Translations under genes and position numbers: made by a program
NCBI GenBank assembly: GCA_030141605.1
Contig: JAQGDQ010000153.1
Coordinates: forward strand, 124,001 to 188,000
Source of the DNA: Tubiluchus corallicola
Taxonomy: Eukaryota; Priapulida; Priapulimorpha; Priapulimorphida; Tubiluchidae
Length of the DNA stretch: 64,000 nt
Direction: 5' to 3'
Shown here: positions 30,649 to 44,500 of the stretch, in pieces
Numbering within the stretch: position 1 is the stretch's first letter
How the letters are laid out: each line of letters opens with the position of its first letter
The notes under the pieces: model-generated
The model's database searches: none
What the model was told of the DNA's origin: nothing
The model's input: only the letters and a program-made list of their open reading frames with translations

Positions 30649-31356
30649 CTATAGTTACAAAAACAAATTATTTAGAAAGTACAATATGTCGATGGTCTGT
30701 AATGCTGTGCAGCTAACCATTTTGAGGCACTTTTTTGCAGGAAACATAGTTACTTGTATTAAAATTTGCGATTTTGGAAATGACTTTTTTCAGTTAAAGG
30801 TCAATGGATAGGCTAAGGTCTCCTATAAGCCTACGAAATGTGTTGAGGAAGAAGAGAGTAAATTACAAATCACTGTACGTATTTAATACTTATAGAAATA
30901 TAGTTCATAGAAGCTTTTTTGTATTAACAACAAAGCATTGCTTCTTCGCTGGCCTTGTGTAGACACAACAATATTATGGAGAAACGTATAATGACACCAA
31001 ATCACATCAAGTTAATTTAAATAAAATCATTTTTCTAGTTAACATTTCAAAAATAGAGAACAATGTGCAACAAAAATTAGCCATAACAAGGACAGGAAAG
31101 TAAAATATTTAAAAGAGTAATAACCCAACAAGACACAGTAGCGAGAGGATTAAAAAAGTCACCAACTTAGTTACCCTTCTATAGACAAAAGAATAAAGTA
31201 ATTTAAGCGTAGTTATAAATGACTGATTAAACAATAACTCACAGTTTATTTAAATGTTAGGAAAAGTAGTTTTGCAGGTATTGTTTGGTTTAGAAAATTT
31301 ATAATGAGTTTTTTGGATGAGAACATAGCCTAGGTCCAAATTCATTAAAGTTCTTA

Positions 31357-31357
31357 T

Positions 31358-31436
<79 letters not shown>

Positions 31437-31441
31437 CCTAC

Positions 31442-31500
<59 letters not shown>

Positions 31501-31510
31501 CTATCTGTCT
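31357..31510. repeat. (TATC)n tetranucleotide repeat
   Basis: About 150 bp of TATC units with one TACC-TACC interruption near 31,435-31,442, fading into imperfect units to about 31,540. Confidence 0.95.
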
Positions 31511-31821
31511 GTCCATCAATCCATCCATCTATTGATCTAACAATTTGTGTATTTATCTACTCTTTACTAACTTTAACTATCTTTTTCCCTTGTTTTTCTC
31601 CTGCTAGTTTCACTTGTCATTTAGAGCAATGATTCAGCAAAAAAAAAATGCAAATACAAACATGTCCCAAACTTGGTATACGCTGTCAGCATAGAGTAGA
31701 GTGAGAAAGAATGTTTTTGTTATTATTACTATATAGAACGTGCTGCTGAAGTTAGCAAACACATCCTGTAGCCACGGAGAGGTTGAATTTCATCAGCGTA
31801 AAATGTTTATATTTCTATATA

Positions 31822-32597
31822 CAGTAGTCGCCGCTTAATAGACTCGCTTTGGGACTGACGTGTTTTGACCCAATTAACCGACTGAACCTATTAACCGATG
31901 GGTGTAGTATTACAGGTACAGAAGTCTGAGTCTTTAGCTTACTATGCACTGCAAAGGTTTTTAATGAATTTTAGAAAAGAAGTAATGCCTAAATTCCTTA
32001 AATGTGCACTTAAAAATTAGAAAAAAAATTTAAAATATTAATTTATATAAGTGAATTAGCAATAAATTAAAAGGTATACTTTTCTAAATCACAGACTTTT
32101 CTGAGTCTGTTTATTTGCAAAAATTCCTTCAAAGTCGGCTGCTTCATTTTCTCACAAAGAAGTTGGCCCACAATGAAAATCTGTTGTTGTGCGTGACTAA
32201 AACAGTTCTGAATTCGAATAGCTTCCAGAAATTCTTTGGGTAACAAGGTTAATTGCATTGGGCGAGCGGGTAACAGATTCAAAGCAAAACCGCTACGCAG
32301 CGTATTAGCGCATGATAATCATATCTGTTTACACACAAAACGGTACTTAACATGATTGCTTCTACATATATAATGCACAAAAGGGAATTAAAGATGACAT
32401 AAAAGTAGGGAAGGCTGTTTGGGCACATACAAATACATGTCTTATTTTAAGTACGTGAAGGAAAAATGTTGAGTCATTCGAGTCAATTACTGATAGTTTT
32501 TATGTATATTTGAATAGAAGCGGCCCGTTCCATGCGTTTTTGAGTCAATTAAGCGATTGAGTCTATTAGCCGTAAGTCTATTAAGCGGCGACTACTG
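31822..32597. mobile_element. Inverted-repeat DNA transposon, Tc1/mariner-pogo-like, non-autonomous
   Basis: Perfect 23-bp terminal inverted repeats start CAGTAGTCGCCGCTTAATAG at both ends and are flanked by TA (31820-31821 and 32598-32599), the mariner-superfamily target duplication. A second inner inverted block (AATTAACCGACTGAACCTAT against its counterpart) lies next to each end. The 71-codon minus frame 32067-32282 holds QPTLKEFL. This resembles the C-terminal PCNA-binding type motif of pogo transposases and may be a transposase relic. Total 776 bp, too short for a whole transposase. Confidence 0.75.
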
Positions 32598-32959
32598 TAT
32601 CTATATAGAGTTGGGACCCTTTTCTGTATAACACAGTGTGTCAGTCATGATGCTCATGACAGGATACTTTTTAGTATACACTATATATACTATACATATA
32701 TACAATAAACATATTTTATTGTCGACCTCACATTGTTGTTTCGGCAAGGACACTGCCATGATTTTCTACAGCTAACTCTTAGGCTGGCCCAGGGTTTCCA
32801 TTTTGTAAGAATCTGATTATCGCATTAGAGGCTAAAAATTATCATATTTTCCACCATATTATCATATTAATGGCCGAGTAGTGTTACTGTTTATACCATA
32901 ATTACCAGAACATACGATAATTTAAGACTTCCTGCCGTAAGAAAAGAAATTTATATGAT

Positions 32960-33529
32960 AAGGCCGGCCACAAAAAATTTTTCTGTCTTACCTCATGAAC
33001 TCAAATGATGTCAGTAGGGAGGGAGGAAAAAATTATTTTCAAAAAAAAATTAAAGCTTTATAAATGAATGTTTAAGACTGAACCATAGAGTACTTAAAAT
33101 CAGTTGAAATCAAAGTTTGTTTATTTCCCAATGAATAGTAGTGTTTCAAATTTTTTCGAAACACATTTTTTCGCACTTTTTGTTTAATAGTTTTTAGTTT
33201 CGCATCACCAAATTATCATATAATTATCGAATATTGTATAGTCTCTTCTTTGTATCATGAAGTACGTACACATGTTCTGATAATTATGGTATAAGCAACA
33301 GCACTACTTGGTTGTTAATGCACCAATTTGGCAAAAAAAATCGTTACTTTTTAGCCTCCAATACAATGAGAGTTAGCAATGCAAAAACATGGCCGCATCC
33401 TGAGTTCTCCGAAGGAACGATGTTATAATAATTATTATATTTTCAATTAAATAAATACGCTTTTATAAGACTGCGTTAAGTAAGTATATGCACGTACAAA
33501 AAATAAAATAAAATTCCCAGCCGGGTGTG

Positions 33530-33567
<38 letters not shown>

Positions 33568-33852
33568 TTATAAAAAACATATCATCCAAGCGATTAGATG
33601 GAAACAGAAGTATTTTTATTGTCAGCTTAATTAAATAAACAAAAAACTAAAAAGCAGTCTGAAAAAATGTCCATTGAAAAAATTAGAACATTACTGCTAA
33701 GTAGTAGGAAATAATCTGAGTTTAATTGTTCCACGATTTAGCCTTGAACAATCAGAAGGCTTCAAAGTTTAAAAAAACTTCCTCCCTCCCTACTGACATT
33801 TCTTGAGCTCATGAGGTAAGACAAACAAAATTTTTTGTGGCTGGCCTCATTG
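32960..33852. mobile_element. Inverted-repeat element with about 70-bp ends (dispersed repeat, copy 2)
   Basis: The left end (AAGGCCGGCCACAAAAAATT and onward to GTCAGTAGGGAGGGAGGAA) recurs inverted at about 33,780-33,852, giving long imperfect terminal repeats. The interior resembles copy 1 at 14,545-15,170. It includes an (AT)n run at 33,533-33,564. Neighbouring DNA at about 32,790-32,935 is an inverted partial copy of 33,255-33,360, so the area is composite. No coding capacity seen. Confidence 0.65.
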
Positions 33853-34474
33853 ATTTATTTCATCATGTATAAGCCAAGTACATTGTTTACAAGCAAATAC
33901 AGCGCCTCTATGCTATTGTGCATTAAAATGACTTGTGTCCATCGTGTACCGTGTGCAGAAACAGAAAGCAAAATGTAGGTTGTTGCACGTGTTCACAAGC
34001 TTTTTCTGACATTCCCTCAGTTTTACATGGAAATATTCGGTTTGTTTAGTATAATTTTCACCCAAATTAACAGTTGAAAAAATTAACTTTGGTACCCCGA
34101 AGATTCATCAGACTTTTAGTGATTACAAATGCAGCTTACCGGACCAGATTTTTATACTGGTTCGAATATTCGGTGCACATCTACACATGTGCATCCACTT
34201 GCAATTAATTTTTCATGTTTTTATAAATATTCAGAGGTATCTACAATCCCAAGAACAATGTATCCACAATCAGTGCACTAACTTCATTCAATTCAGTGTT
34301 ATTTCGTAACTATTTCTTATCACTGTACAATTTACATTTATTTCAGAAAATATTAGAATAAGGGCTACATGTACAGGACTGTATAGTTGCACGTTATCCA
34401 GGTAGCCATCGCATTTAGCATTGTAAGCTATTTCAATCGTTATATCACGATGTTACCATTGATGTAATCATGTT

Positions 34475-35093
34475 GGGCGCCGAGTAACCCACTAGCCGAA
34501 GTAGGACAATTGGTGTACATGGGCTGCCCAGGTAGGACACCAGAAACAGGCGCGAATTGAGTCGTTAAGTGTACTAGCACCATCCGTTGTCCTTGTTTAT
34601 GTAATAATAATAAATAAAAACATCAATACACATTGAATAATTTATTACACATCTGACAAAATAAAAGAATTTTATTCTGAGCTAGTAGAACAGACAATAT
34701 TAAATTTAGCTCCGATATTAATGTTGTTGAAGTGAAATTAACCCACTTTTAGGCGATTTCAACATTTGTTTAAGGTATATCATTTTTTACTTTGTCTATG
34801 AAGGCTTAGCAGTATCTGTCTCATTTTTAAACTTGCAATTATTTCTGTAATAACTAAAAATACATTAATTTTGTAAATTGTCAAGGACTATCCATCATTA
34901 TTATAAAGTTACCTTTTCTCTAAAACAAATTTAGTTTCATGTTTTATGATGTCATCATAATTATCGATTCTCGTCAAAAGTCGGCAGTGCCCCACTTGGG
35001 CTGCCCATGTAGGACACTGCTTTTCTGCAAATTTAGCACATGCATTTTACCGGAAGTGTCCTACTTCGGCTAGTGGGTTACTCGGCGCCCTAC
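34475..35093. mobile_element. Inverted-repeat element with GGGCGCCGAGTAACCCACTA ends
   Basis: About 33 bp at 34475 (GGGCGCCGAGTAACCCACTA, then GCCGAAGTAGGACA) recurs inverted ending at 35090. AATCATGTT flanks both sides (34465-34473 and 35094-35102), so a 6- to 9-bp target duplication is likely depending on where the element ends. A subterminal GGGCTGCCCANGTAGGACAC motif is also repeated. No transposase; superfamily not assigned (hAT or MULE by duplication length only). Confidence 0.7.
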
Positions 35094-35102
35094 AATCATG
35101 TT

Positions 35103-38100
35103 ATTGTCCATGTGCGCGAAATAAAGCGATTGTTAAAATCTAGCCTAATAAAGTAAATTTACAGTTCATATATAAGATGGAGTTTAATTAAATTCTATTT
35201 CTGTGAAAAAGTATAACTTCTGCCAGAAGAATTGATACTGTAGATAGGGTGCAAACCGAGAAGTTGAGTTATACATATCGTACAGTCAGTAAAATAGAAA
35301 TAAGAAAAGTTTCCGAGTAAGCTACCAATTATGCCGTATGCTGTATTCCCAGTTATATAATGCTAGATTAGGCTTAATTGCTTTGTGAAGGCTTGGAGGT
35401 TATGATTATTTTTTCTATAACAAAATGTTAATGAACTCACGATGCCATGTTATGGAGACTTATGTAAAGTGAGCCATTGATTTATTAACCATTTCGGGGC
35501 AAGCTCCTAATCAAAGCTCAAAACTTGGCATTACACGATTCAAAGAACTAAATTTTTTTAAATTACTGTAACTTTTTTACGACAGTACATTGTTCTAAAC
35601 GCCTTAATAAAAATATAAGAACGAAGAAATTATTTTAGGCCAATCGATATTCGATAATTAATTTCAAAAGTGACGGTTGACCAAAGATTCGAATTTAAGT
35701 TTGTGGTGAAAAATCAGAACATAACTTTTTATTACGGTGGCGCTGAAGTCATAGCTGAAGTTTACCGGTACAATAATTATTTTAGGTTATTCAAATAAAA
35801 AAACTTCTTAAAGTAAGAGGTTACTTTCTTAAAATCAATGTGAGGCAGACAGAAGAGCTAGTTACCATTAGTGTGTTTTAAATCATAAAGGCCTAAGTCA
35901 CATTATAGAAGCATTACTTTAAAAGGTAGTACTTATTAAAAGCCCACATTTCAATTGTCATTAGTCTTCTCACACTCCTATATAATTTGCTAGGATATGC
36001 TTAGGTGGGTCATTTATCCTGAGGTAGATCAGTGTAAATGCACTCGCGACTTTTGCGCTTTAAACTTTTGTATTGTACTTTTCATAATTTTATTGCATTA
36101 ATTGGCTTAAAAATTTATTGTTATAATATTAAAGCATTACTGTACACTGATCTCTACAGAATGTTTGAAAACATGAATAATAAACTGTACCATTCTCTGA
36201 TAATAAGTACCATATTACAAGTATTATCACAATGTAAAAAGAGCAGCAGATTTTAAAAAGTGGCAAGATATACACGTTATTAATGTTTAATTAGGAAGTG
36301 ATCTCCTCAAAATTGAGATATTTGCTATAATCGAGAATAAGAGGACAGTAAAGCGAAATATTAATATTGAAAGAGGTTCATATATAATTTTTTCAAGCTT
36401 TTCTGACCGAGGGATTGTTCTCATAATGCTTATCGCATTACCTCTTCAAATAATATCTTTGTAAGGCAATAGATAAATGCTGGAATAAAAAGCGTGTAGA
36501 CTTGGTCTCCCCCGTGGCACATTGAATTCGTATACCTAGAGTACTAAGAATTTTTTTTCTGTGCCAAGAGAACATTAATTGGCTTTATTCATTTTCTTGA
36601 ACATTTGTTCACTGGTTGAATTTCTATCTAAATAACCAATAAGTTATTAAGAATGACAGGTTTGTAAATTTCTTACTTTGCTTGTTATATAACTATTGAA
36701 TTGTTCACTTGTTCGCTCTTTAAATAAAATTCTGTATAAGAAATCATAATATTTCAAAATGTTATGATATGCACTTGGCCTGTTTTCTTCATTAAATCTA
36801 AGTGTTATCATACTATTATAACTACATAATGTGATATTAGTCTAAAAGCAAATTCCTAATCCTTTGCTATGGTCACTATAAACAGTTAACTGGAATAGTT
36901 TTTATGTAATATTGCTAGCGTTTAGTGTGAAATTCAGAAATTGGTTTATATTATTATTTGTAATCGACCTGTTGGTTGATATTTTAATTAAGAAGCTGAC
37001 GATGACAACAATCATCACAGTGACAATGACAACATTTTTCACCTAAAATTTTAGTATGTAGTTTTATCAGGGCTGGGCTGACAGTGTTTACATTTTTTGA
37101 CCTTTGAACTGAAATATGACAAGTAAAGTCATACTATTGGCGAGAACATTTATCAGTTGTTAAAGACTGTCGGTTCAAGCCGTATTGTAATACTTGTATT
37201 AAATAAAAATATGTTTAAACTAAAGTCATGCTATAATTATTATGACATCAATTTAAATTTAACTTGTTAATTCGTTTGAAACCAACTTGTCTGTCATGTT
37301 GGTAATATGGCATCGCCGTTTATTTTCGTACATTGTTGTTACTTAACAGTGGCAAATGAGGAAAAGCTTTGAATGGAATCTTTTTAACTAGACATGCTGC
37401 ATCTATGTGGTGTAGAGCATCATGTAGACATTAATGCATAATATGCGAATCGTCATTTAATGTCACTTTGTAACAAAAAATACATGCTGTAACTTTCACA
37501 GCTGTATGATGCTCTAATGTTATGAGTTTGTTTTTGAAATTTTGCTTCATCGCTGTTTATCTTTTCAAGACTGTTTTCTCCTCAGATTTTTTTTTCGTAC
37601 ATTGAAAGCTCCTGTAAACTTTGCTGAATAGTGTGTTGTGTTTAAGTTACTGTTTCTTCGTTAAGTCCTGTTTGTGACATTGATGAGATACTGTTGCTGA
37701 ATTAATTTAAAACTAAACTGAGATTCTGTTATTTGCACCCACATTTTGTACTTACTATTCTAAGTACTTTTTAGTTGATCAGCGCAGGGCAGGTGCTCAT
37801 CCAGTTTTTAGTGGCACAAACTATTTAATATGTTCATGGCTGTGGCAAGAGTAGAACATATATCATTATCATTTCCTAAGATAAAATATTGAACTGGCAA
37901 AAGTGCATTAGCTGTGTTTGGATGTACAAATTGTACAATGTACATGTATACATTCTTCCTCAATAAGACAAATGTGCCAAAGGCAGTGTTGCAGATGAAT
38001 TTTCCTACTGCACTATGATTTTCCTGGTGACCAAAGTTAATTGCTGCTTTACCTTAGTTGCTAAGAACATATCTTGATCACTCAAAATTTTTTTGCCTTA

Positions 38101-38339
38101 AATGTTGAATTTTTTTATCAGTTTTTTTTTGTACAGTACAGCTCTAAGCTTACTGATTACAATCACTGAATCTGATAGCATATGTTTTGTATTTTTGTTA
38201 AGTTCAAGTTTCCTTGTTTCAGCCTTTGGGGAATTTTGATTCCCATTCTTGGACTGAATGAACTTTTGCAGTGCTGCTATTGATATCTTCTCAAATATGA
38301 ACAGTGCATATCTGTTATAATGCAAACACTTTACTTGTG
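35103..38339. other. Intergenic region, no gene seen
   Basis: AT-rich DNA between the inverted-repeat element and the first traced NSD exon. Only short open frames without domains. The NSD promoter and any non-coding first exon presumably lie in its right part but show no recognisable signal. Confidence 0.5.
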
Positions 38340-38552
38340 ATGAATCAGCGAATGAAAGCAAGGACATCTCGCAAAAGAAAACTCGCTCAGAGAAAACTAA
38401 AACAACGTGTAAATGGTTTATATAAAGCAACAAATCTTCTTATCAACACAACTCATCACTGTGGAAAAAACGACAGACCAGCAGTTAACAGTTGGCAACA
38501 CAAAAGGACATTTTCAAAGTCAGAGAAAGAAAACTTTGAAACTATACTACTG
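38340..38552 (+). CDS. NSD: NSD exon 1 (tentative)
   Basis: ATG 38340 opens a basic 71-codon segment ([16 protein letters not shown] early) ending CTACTG|GTAAGC in phase 0, which fits exon 2. No domain. Chosen as start because it is the first ATG in the frame and the donor is good; a further upstream exon cannot be excluded. Confidence 0.65.
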
Positions 38553-41500
38553 GTAAGCTTGTACACAAAATTTACGTGGTCACAATTACAAATTGTTCAA
38601 ACATTATTCTAGATTAGGTGTATACAAATATCTGTTTGCAAATAGAGTAGTCCCTATCTGGAATGATCTTAATTATGACGTGGTTAATGCACCAAACATT
38701 GCCATTTTCAACAGTAAACTAACAGGCTGCAATTTTTAAGCTGCCATTTTAATTGTTTTGTGTAAGCTGTTTTTTCTTTAGTGTATGTAGTGTCTCTCCA
38801 TTTTAAATTTCTTTTGAGGTCTTAAGTTTTTTCTCATTTAATGATAAAAATTTTACTGCCCATGTATTTGTGTTATAACTGTGGTTGTAAATGTATTGTA
38901 AATTACTTTATATTGTATTATATGGCTAGCATAAGTGCTATGTGCCTGCTGCCATTTTATTTTATAAAAAATGTATATATTTCTTTTATAATAAATGTTT
39001 TAAATAATAATAAAAAAATAATAATAAGACTGTTACTTTTAAATTTTCAGAAAAATTTTTGTCCTGTGAGTGCTTGCTCAACTGTTCTTTAAATTGCTCT
39101 AATATAAGCTCAGCAATGATTTGTATTACTATAGCTAATCAGTATTCAAAAGATTATACTCCAGACATCTACTGCTAGGCCAATGGTATGTGTTGCTATC
39201 CTAGGTAAAAGTTCCTTTACTTGCCATTTTTCATGTAATCTTTAACGATATCTTGCCTATATAAATTACTAGTATGAACTGTTGCAGAAGAAAAATTTTG
39301 GTCTCCATATATATTTATATAGCAGATTAGTAGTTGAAAATCTGATTGAAATGTTCTTGCCGGGTTATTCTTAAAACATAAGAAAGCACTCATTGCAAAT
39401 TAAGCTTAAGAAATTTGCCTTGAAATTTTATATCACTTATGTGCTGTCTTATCGCATACAGGGCTTGCATTGGCAACAACGTTGTACAAAATTTGTAAAT
39501 TTAAACTGCGGTGATGACCATTAGGTGCAGCCGTTTTAACGTTAAGTTATTTTTAAACAAGTTTAAATAACATTGCTTAAAGTTTGAAAAAATTTGTCAG
39601 ACCATACGTGGCACATTCTTTCCTAACTAAGCAAAAGTCTAAATTACTTTATGTTTTTGGTTAGATCAGTAATGTGTTTTTGGTGAATCAGTGGTGCATA
39701 CTGGGATGGCGATACAATGCCTTTTTACCAGGTGGCTTAAACATTTTAAAATATTAAGAATTTTCTTTTTCAATAACATAAGTTTTTCAAACAGTTAAGC
39801 GTAATGCTAAGTAATGCAACTTTGTATGGGAATTTCTTTAGGATACACTTCAAAATTCCCTTTTCTTACCCCTTTAAATTATATATATATATTAATTATT
39901 TAATGTTTTAAATGAACACTGTTTGCTGCAGTGTTGTATGCAAGTTAAAATTTTGTAATTGATGGTGATCTGATTTTTAGCCTAACCAAATTGTCTGTAA
40001 ATTATAAATTTAAATTTCTTTGTAGATTTTAACTGAGGCAGAATCATTTGCTGCTTGCCAGACTTTGTCGACAGAAACCAAACCAATTGCTATGGAAACA
40101 ATGCGTAAGCAAGGGACTAGAGGTGTGGTAGCACGGCACAATCTTCCACAGATACCGACGATGGCTACTGGACGTTCTAGCAGAATTGCAATGAGCAAAG
40201 CCGAGGCTGCAAGTGCTAATGAAGCTGTATGTAAACTGTACAGATATCAATTTTCCAGAAATTGAAAACTTAGTTTGTAATTAAATTAAAACTCGTTAAC
40301 ACTTTAAAGTTTTTTTACAACACATTTTTGTTAAAGCAGCTTCAGATGATTCCCCACTGACAATGAAACTTTACATTTTTAAGGAATTATATAAAATAGA
40401 AACAGGCTGATTTCATAAAATGTAAATTTTATTTTTTGATGAAAATAACTTTATATTGATGAGGATTGGATAATGTAATTGTCTTGAAGTCGCATTGAAG
40501 TTAAACTAAAACTTGAAAGACAAATTTAAATTTCTAGAAAGAGAAGCCTAAGGAGGTGCCAAAGCCAGAGATGATCAGACCTGTAAATTTAATAACAAAT
40601 AGTGTACCACCGGTTATTCCCGCCATGTCTGCAGTAAAGCAAGAGGCACCCCCTGAGACTGTAAATTTTGAACCGGTTAACGAAAACCCACGCAGTGAAG
40701 CAACTGTGACAGCAACAGCAGCAGTGGCGGCGGTGGGAACAGTAACAGCATCGACAACAGCAGGTATGTATTGTATTTGCAAAACAGGGTTAGCCTGAGG
40801 GAATGAACTTGGCTGGAAGTTTCGACAATTTCTGTAGTATAGAGGATGCATATCTACATATGCAATGCTTTTGTATATAGTTTTAGTAGTCTTATAAAAA
40901 ACTATAGAATACCATTTTGTTTTAACTGATTATCCTGTTTATGTAGTTTTGTTGCACCACATGATTAAAATATATGGGAGGTGTATGTGTTGTACTTCCT
41001 TTAAAAAGTATATTATAAATACTGTTTATAGCTCTCGGAAGTTCAATTGCTACAAAGAGTCGAAGGAAATCAAAGTCGCTGTTAAAAGAGCAAGACTTGG
41101 CACAATCAGATAAGAGGCAGAGTAAGGCCAGACTCCCAAAAGGAAAAGGCAAGCAATTCTTCGTTATTATTAGGCCTAAAAAATTACGTTTGTCTCTGAT
41201 TTTTTGCCGTTATGCACTATGGGTAGGTAGGAATTTTATTTTATTTTTCATTTTTTGTTATGTGATAACAGTGATGCGACTTTACTGATTTTTGACTAAA
41301 TTATCAAGTCTTATTTTGACGAGTTTTTCACTTTTTTGCATTTATTTAAAAATGTCACTTTTATAAATGAAATATAGCAATTCATTTTTTGAACTAATTA
41401 ATAAAAGATAGATATGCTTCTGTATGCTTAATTTTCTTTTTCACTTGAGATATAACTAGCATATGAACATGTAACTGTAAGCAATGACTGGCCACTGGAC

Positions 41501-44500
41501 ACTGTCCATGAGAACAAGTACGACTCAAGCAGTTTCAGCAATTTGTGTCCAAGCTACTCTCATCACCAGACCATTTACATTTAATGTATGGCTGAATATT
41601 AGTGTGCTATGTAAAATAAGAAGAAGTTCCTTAATATTATATAAATTTATTATTTCGTTTTTTATGTCTTTCAGTTTTTTCTTTTACTACGTTTGTTTTG
41701 TATATAGGTTCAACTTGCCAGATAGATGAACTAAAAACAGTTGTTGCATTGCAATAATTTTGAATCATTTTTTAGTGTCTCTTATCTCAAAATGTTCTAA
41801 TTGTTAGACTTTGGTTATCACGTTACTTGAAAAGTGCTAGATACAAACCTTGTCGAGTTCCACATTCACTTTTACAAAAATGCAGAATTTCTAATTTTTG
41901 ATCCATAGTGAAAACGGTTCATTTTCTTTTTGATATAGTCAGCCCAAATAACGACAAAAATCTGCACTGAACAGTCGACTTTGTCAAAACGATTACTATA
42001 AAATTGTATAATTATGAGTCATGCCGTGTAGACTGTATCGGTGTCTGACAGCTATTGGGTGTATCAAGTTGCAAGTTTGTGTGGCCGTTGGTCATTTTCT
42101 TTACAAAAAAATGTATTTTGATAAATGTAAAAAATAACTTGAAATACGTAATATTTCTTCTAGGCCTTCTGTTTTGATCAACTTAATTTTGATGTTTGTA
42201 GCAAATCTTTGAAAGTGTGTGTGTGTTACTGTCACTGACTCGATTTAAAATACTAATTTGTTTGTATTTACTTTTTTGTAGAAGCAGAGTCGGAATTTGT
42301 TACAAAGAAACCAAAACAAGAGTCTGTATTATCTGCTACAGCATCTTCAATGTCTGTAAAGTCTGACATTGCCTTGCCATTGGCAGAAAAACCAGTGAAG
42401 TGGTTTTTGGGGGATCTTATGTGGGCCAAAGTTTCAGGTCACCCGTGGTGGCCTTGTATGGTAACTGTTGATCCAATTTTAGGCATATTTACAAAAATGA
42501 AAGCTTATAGGCAATATCATGTACAGTATTTTGGAGAGCAACCTGAAAGGGGCTGGGTTAATGAAGCCAGTACACTTGAATTCAAAGGCCTAGAAGACTT
42601 TAACAATACAGTGGCTGGAATAATAGCTGCCTGTCAGAAGAAGCAGTTGATTGTGGTGAAAAAGAAGTTTGAGATGAAGATTCGACACAAGCCGAGCTGG
42701 GATGCTGCTGTTGAAGCAGCTACTACAGCGTTGAAGCTTAGTAAAGAGGATCGCTTGCAGAAATTAACTTTTGCTTATGTCGATTTGCCCGAGAACAAGG
42801 GTGCAGAGAATGAAAAGACACAGACACCATTACAAGCCCAGGCACCTAAAAAGAAACGAGGTAGACCATCATTATCCGCCAAAGCTGATTTGCCTATGAA
42901 CAAATGTTTGGAGAATAATCAGGCACCATCTGTCACAGAAACGCTTAAAAAGAAACGTGGTCGGCCACCTTCTACTACTGAATACACTGAGGGTAAACCA
43001 AAAAAGGCAAAAAGAATGAAATTGTTGGAAAGCATGGATAGCACGAGTGACATAGAGAAGTTGCTGAAGAAAGAAAAAGAGCTAAAGAAGATGATAAAGC
43101 ACATTCAGAAAAGCTCCCCTCCTGGTCATCATCATCATCGGAAAATTGAAAAGAAACACGAGAAAAAGAAAAAGCATAAAAGGCACAAATCAACTGATGA
43201 AGTACCTGTGATTTCCCAACATGGTAAGTGCAAACAATTTTTAAAAAGCTGTTATGGCTGTTTTTAGTTATAATTCTTTTTTGCTAGTCAGTCTCCACAG
43301 AGTCACCTTCTGAAAGTCCTGTTCTTTGAATCAAGGGCACAAAACAAATGCTGAACTTGGAAATGGGAATCATAGTTTGTTCATTTATTTCTGAAATAAC
43401 CGTTTTTGTCTAGGCACGTCAGTGACAGTTTCACTTTATTTTGCTGCTAGTGATAAATAATGATGAAAGGTGCTGTGAATTTTAGTCAAAACAGCATATT
43501 CCATTTATAGTCCCAAACAGGTTTTGACAACGCTATATCTTTCGCTATGTATGGTAATTACGTCCCACAAATATATGCCAAAATGTTCGTTAAATGCAAA
43601 TTTTGATATTATTGTTATTTTGGTCTGTTTTTCATGTCATTATTGATACATGTAATTGATGTTTTGAAAATATTTTTCATTGATAACTTGTTTGAAACTC
43701 GTGGTTTTTGCAGTTTGACGTCCGTATTTAGTTTGCCTGCTGTGATTTTTTCACACTGTTGAATTATTGATCGTTTTAAGTATAAACCCAGTAATTCAAT
43801 CACGCAAGATTATTCTACTTTATAAGGTCTGCACTGATTATTCCGGATTATAGTGTATGCAAATACAGTACATGCATTCATTTATTTTTTCATATTAAAT
43901 AGCACTGTCTGATGTTATATAAATAAAAATTCTTTGAGATTGAAAAAAAAAATTTTGCATTGTCAGTTTTGAATTTGGTCTGTTTTCATCGCTCTTTATT
44001 TATGCATTGATAGCTTACTTACTGCTTGCTTATTGTTGTGCATGTTTTTTATAACAAATAAAGTTGCCTTAACTTGCTAAAATTAATAAATGGAACAAGT
44101 TTTACATATAAATTGTCAGTAGTTTGGTATACAGACAGTGGCAGGAAGTTTCAATTTGTAATTTACTGCTGAATTAAGTATGATGTGTGCAACTGACAAT
44201 GGCTTTCGTTTTTCATAATCATCTAAATCTGATTTGTCTTGTCATGATCACATTCAAAGTGTAACATCAATTTGCATTTTGAGAGTTTGACAAATGAGGC
44301 ACCTGAGATTAACTAATTATGTGAATGTTCGTTCCATAGAAATTGTGCTGGAAGTTATTATTAAACTTTGCTGGCGAGTTATGACAATTATCTAAGCAAA
44401 CAAGTACATTCATTTTTACCTTCTGTAGCACAACCTAGTACTACACTTAGTCACCCTGTGATAAGCGAGGGAACTGAAGTTAAAAGTGAAGTTAAACCTC

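Noticed and set aside
38098-38433. 111-codon minus-strand frame
   Set aside because: Overlaps NSD exon 1 antisense; no domain and poor composition.
41032-41288. NSD exon 4 extended to a GT donor further right (near 41,160)
   Set aside because: The phase would not match exon 5 and the known PWWP frame would be lost.
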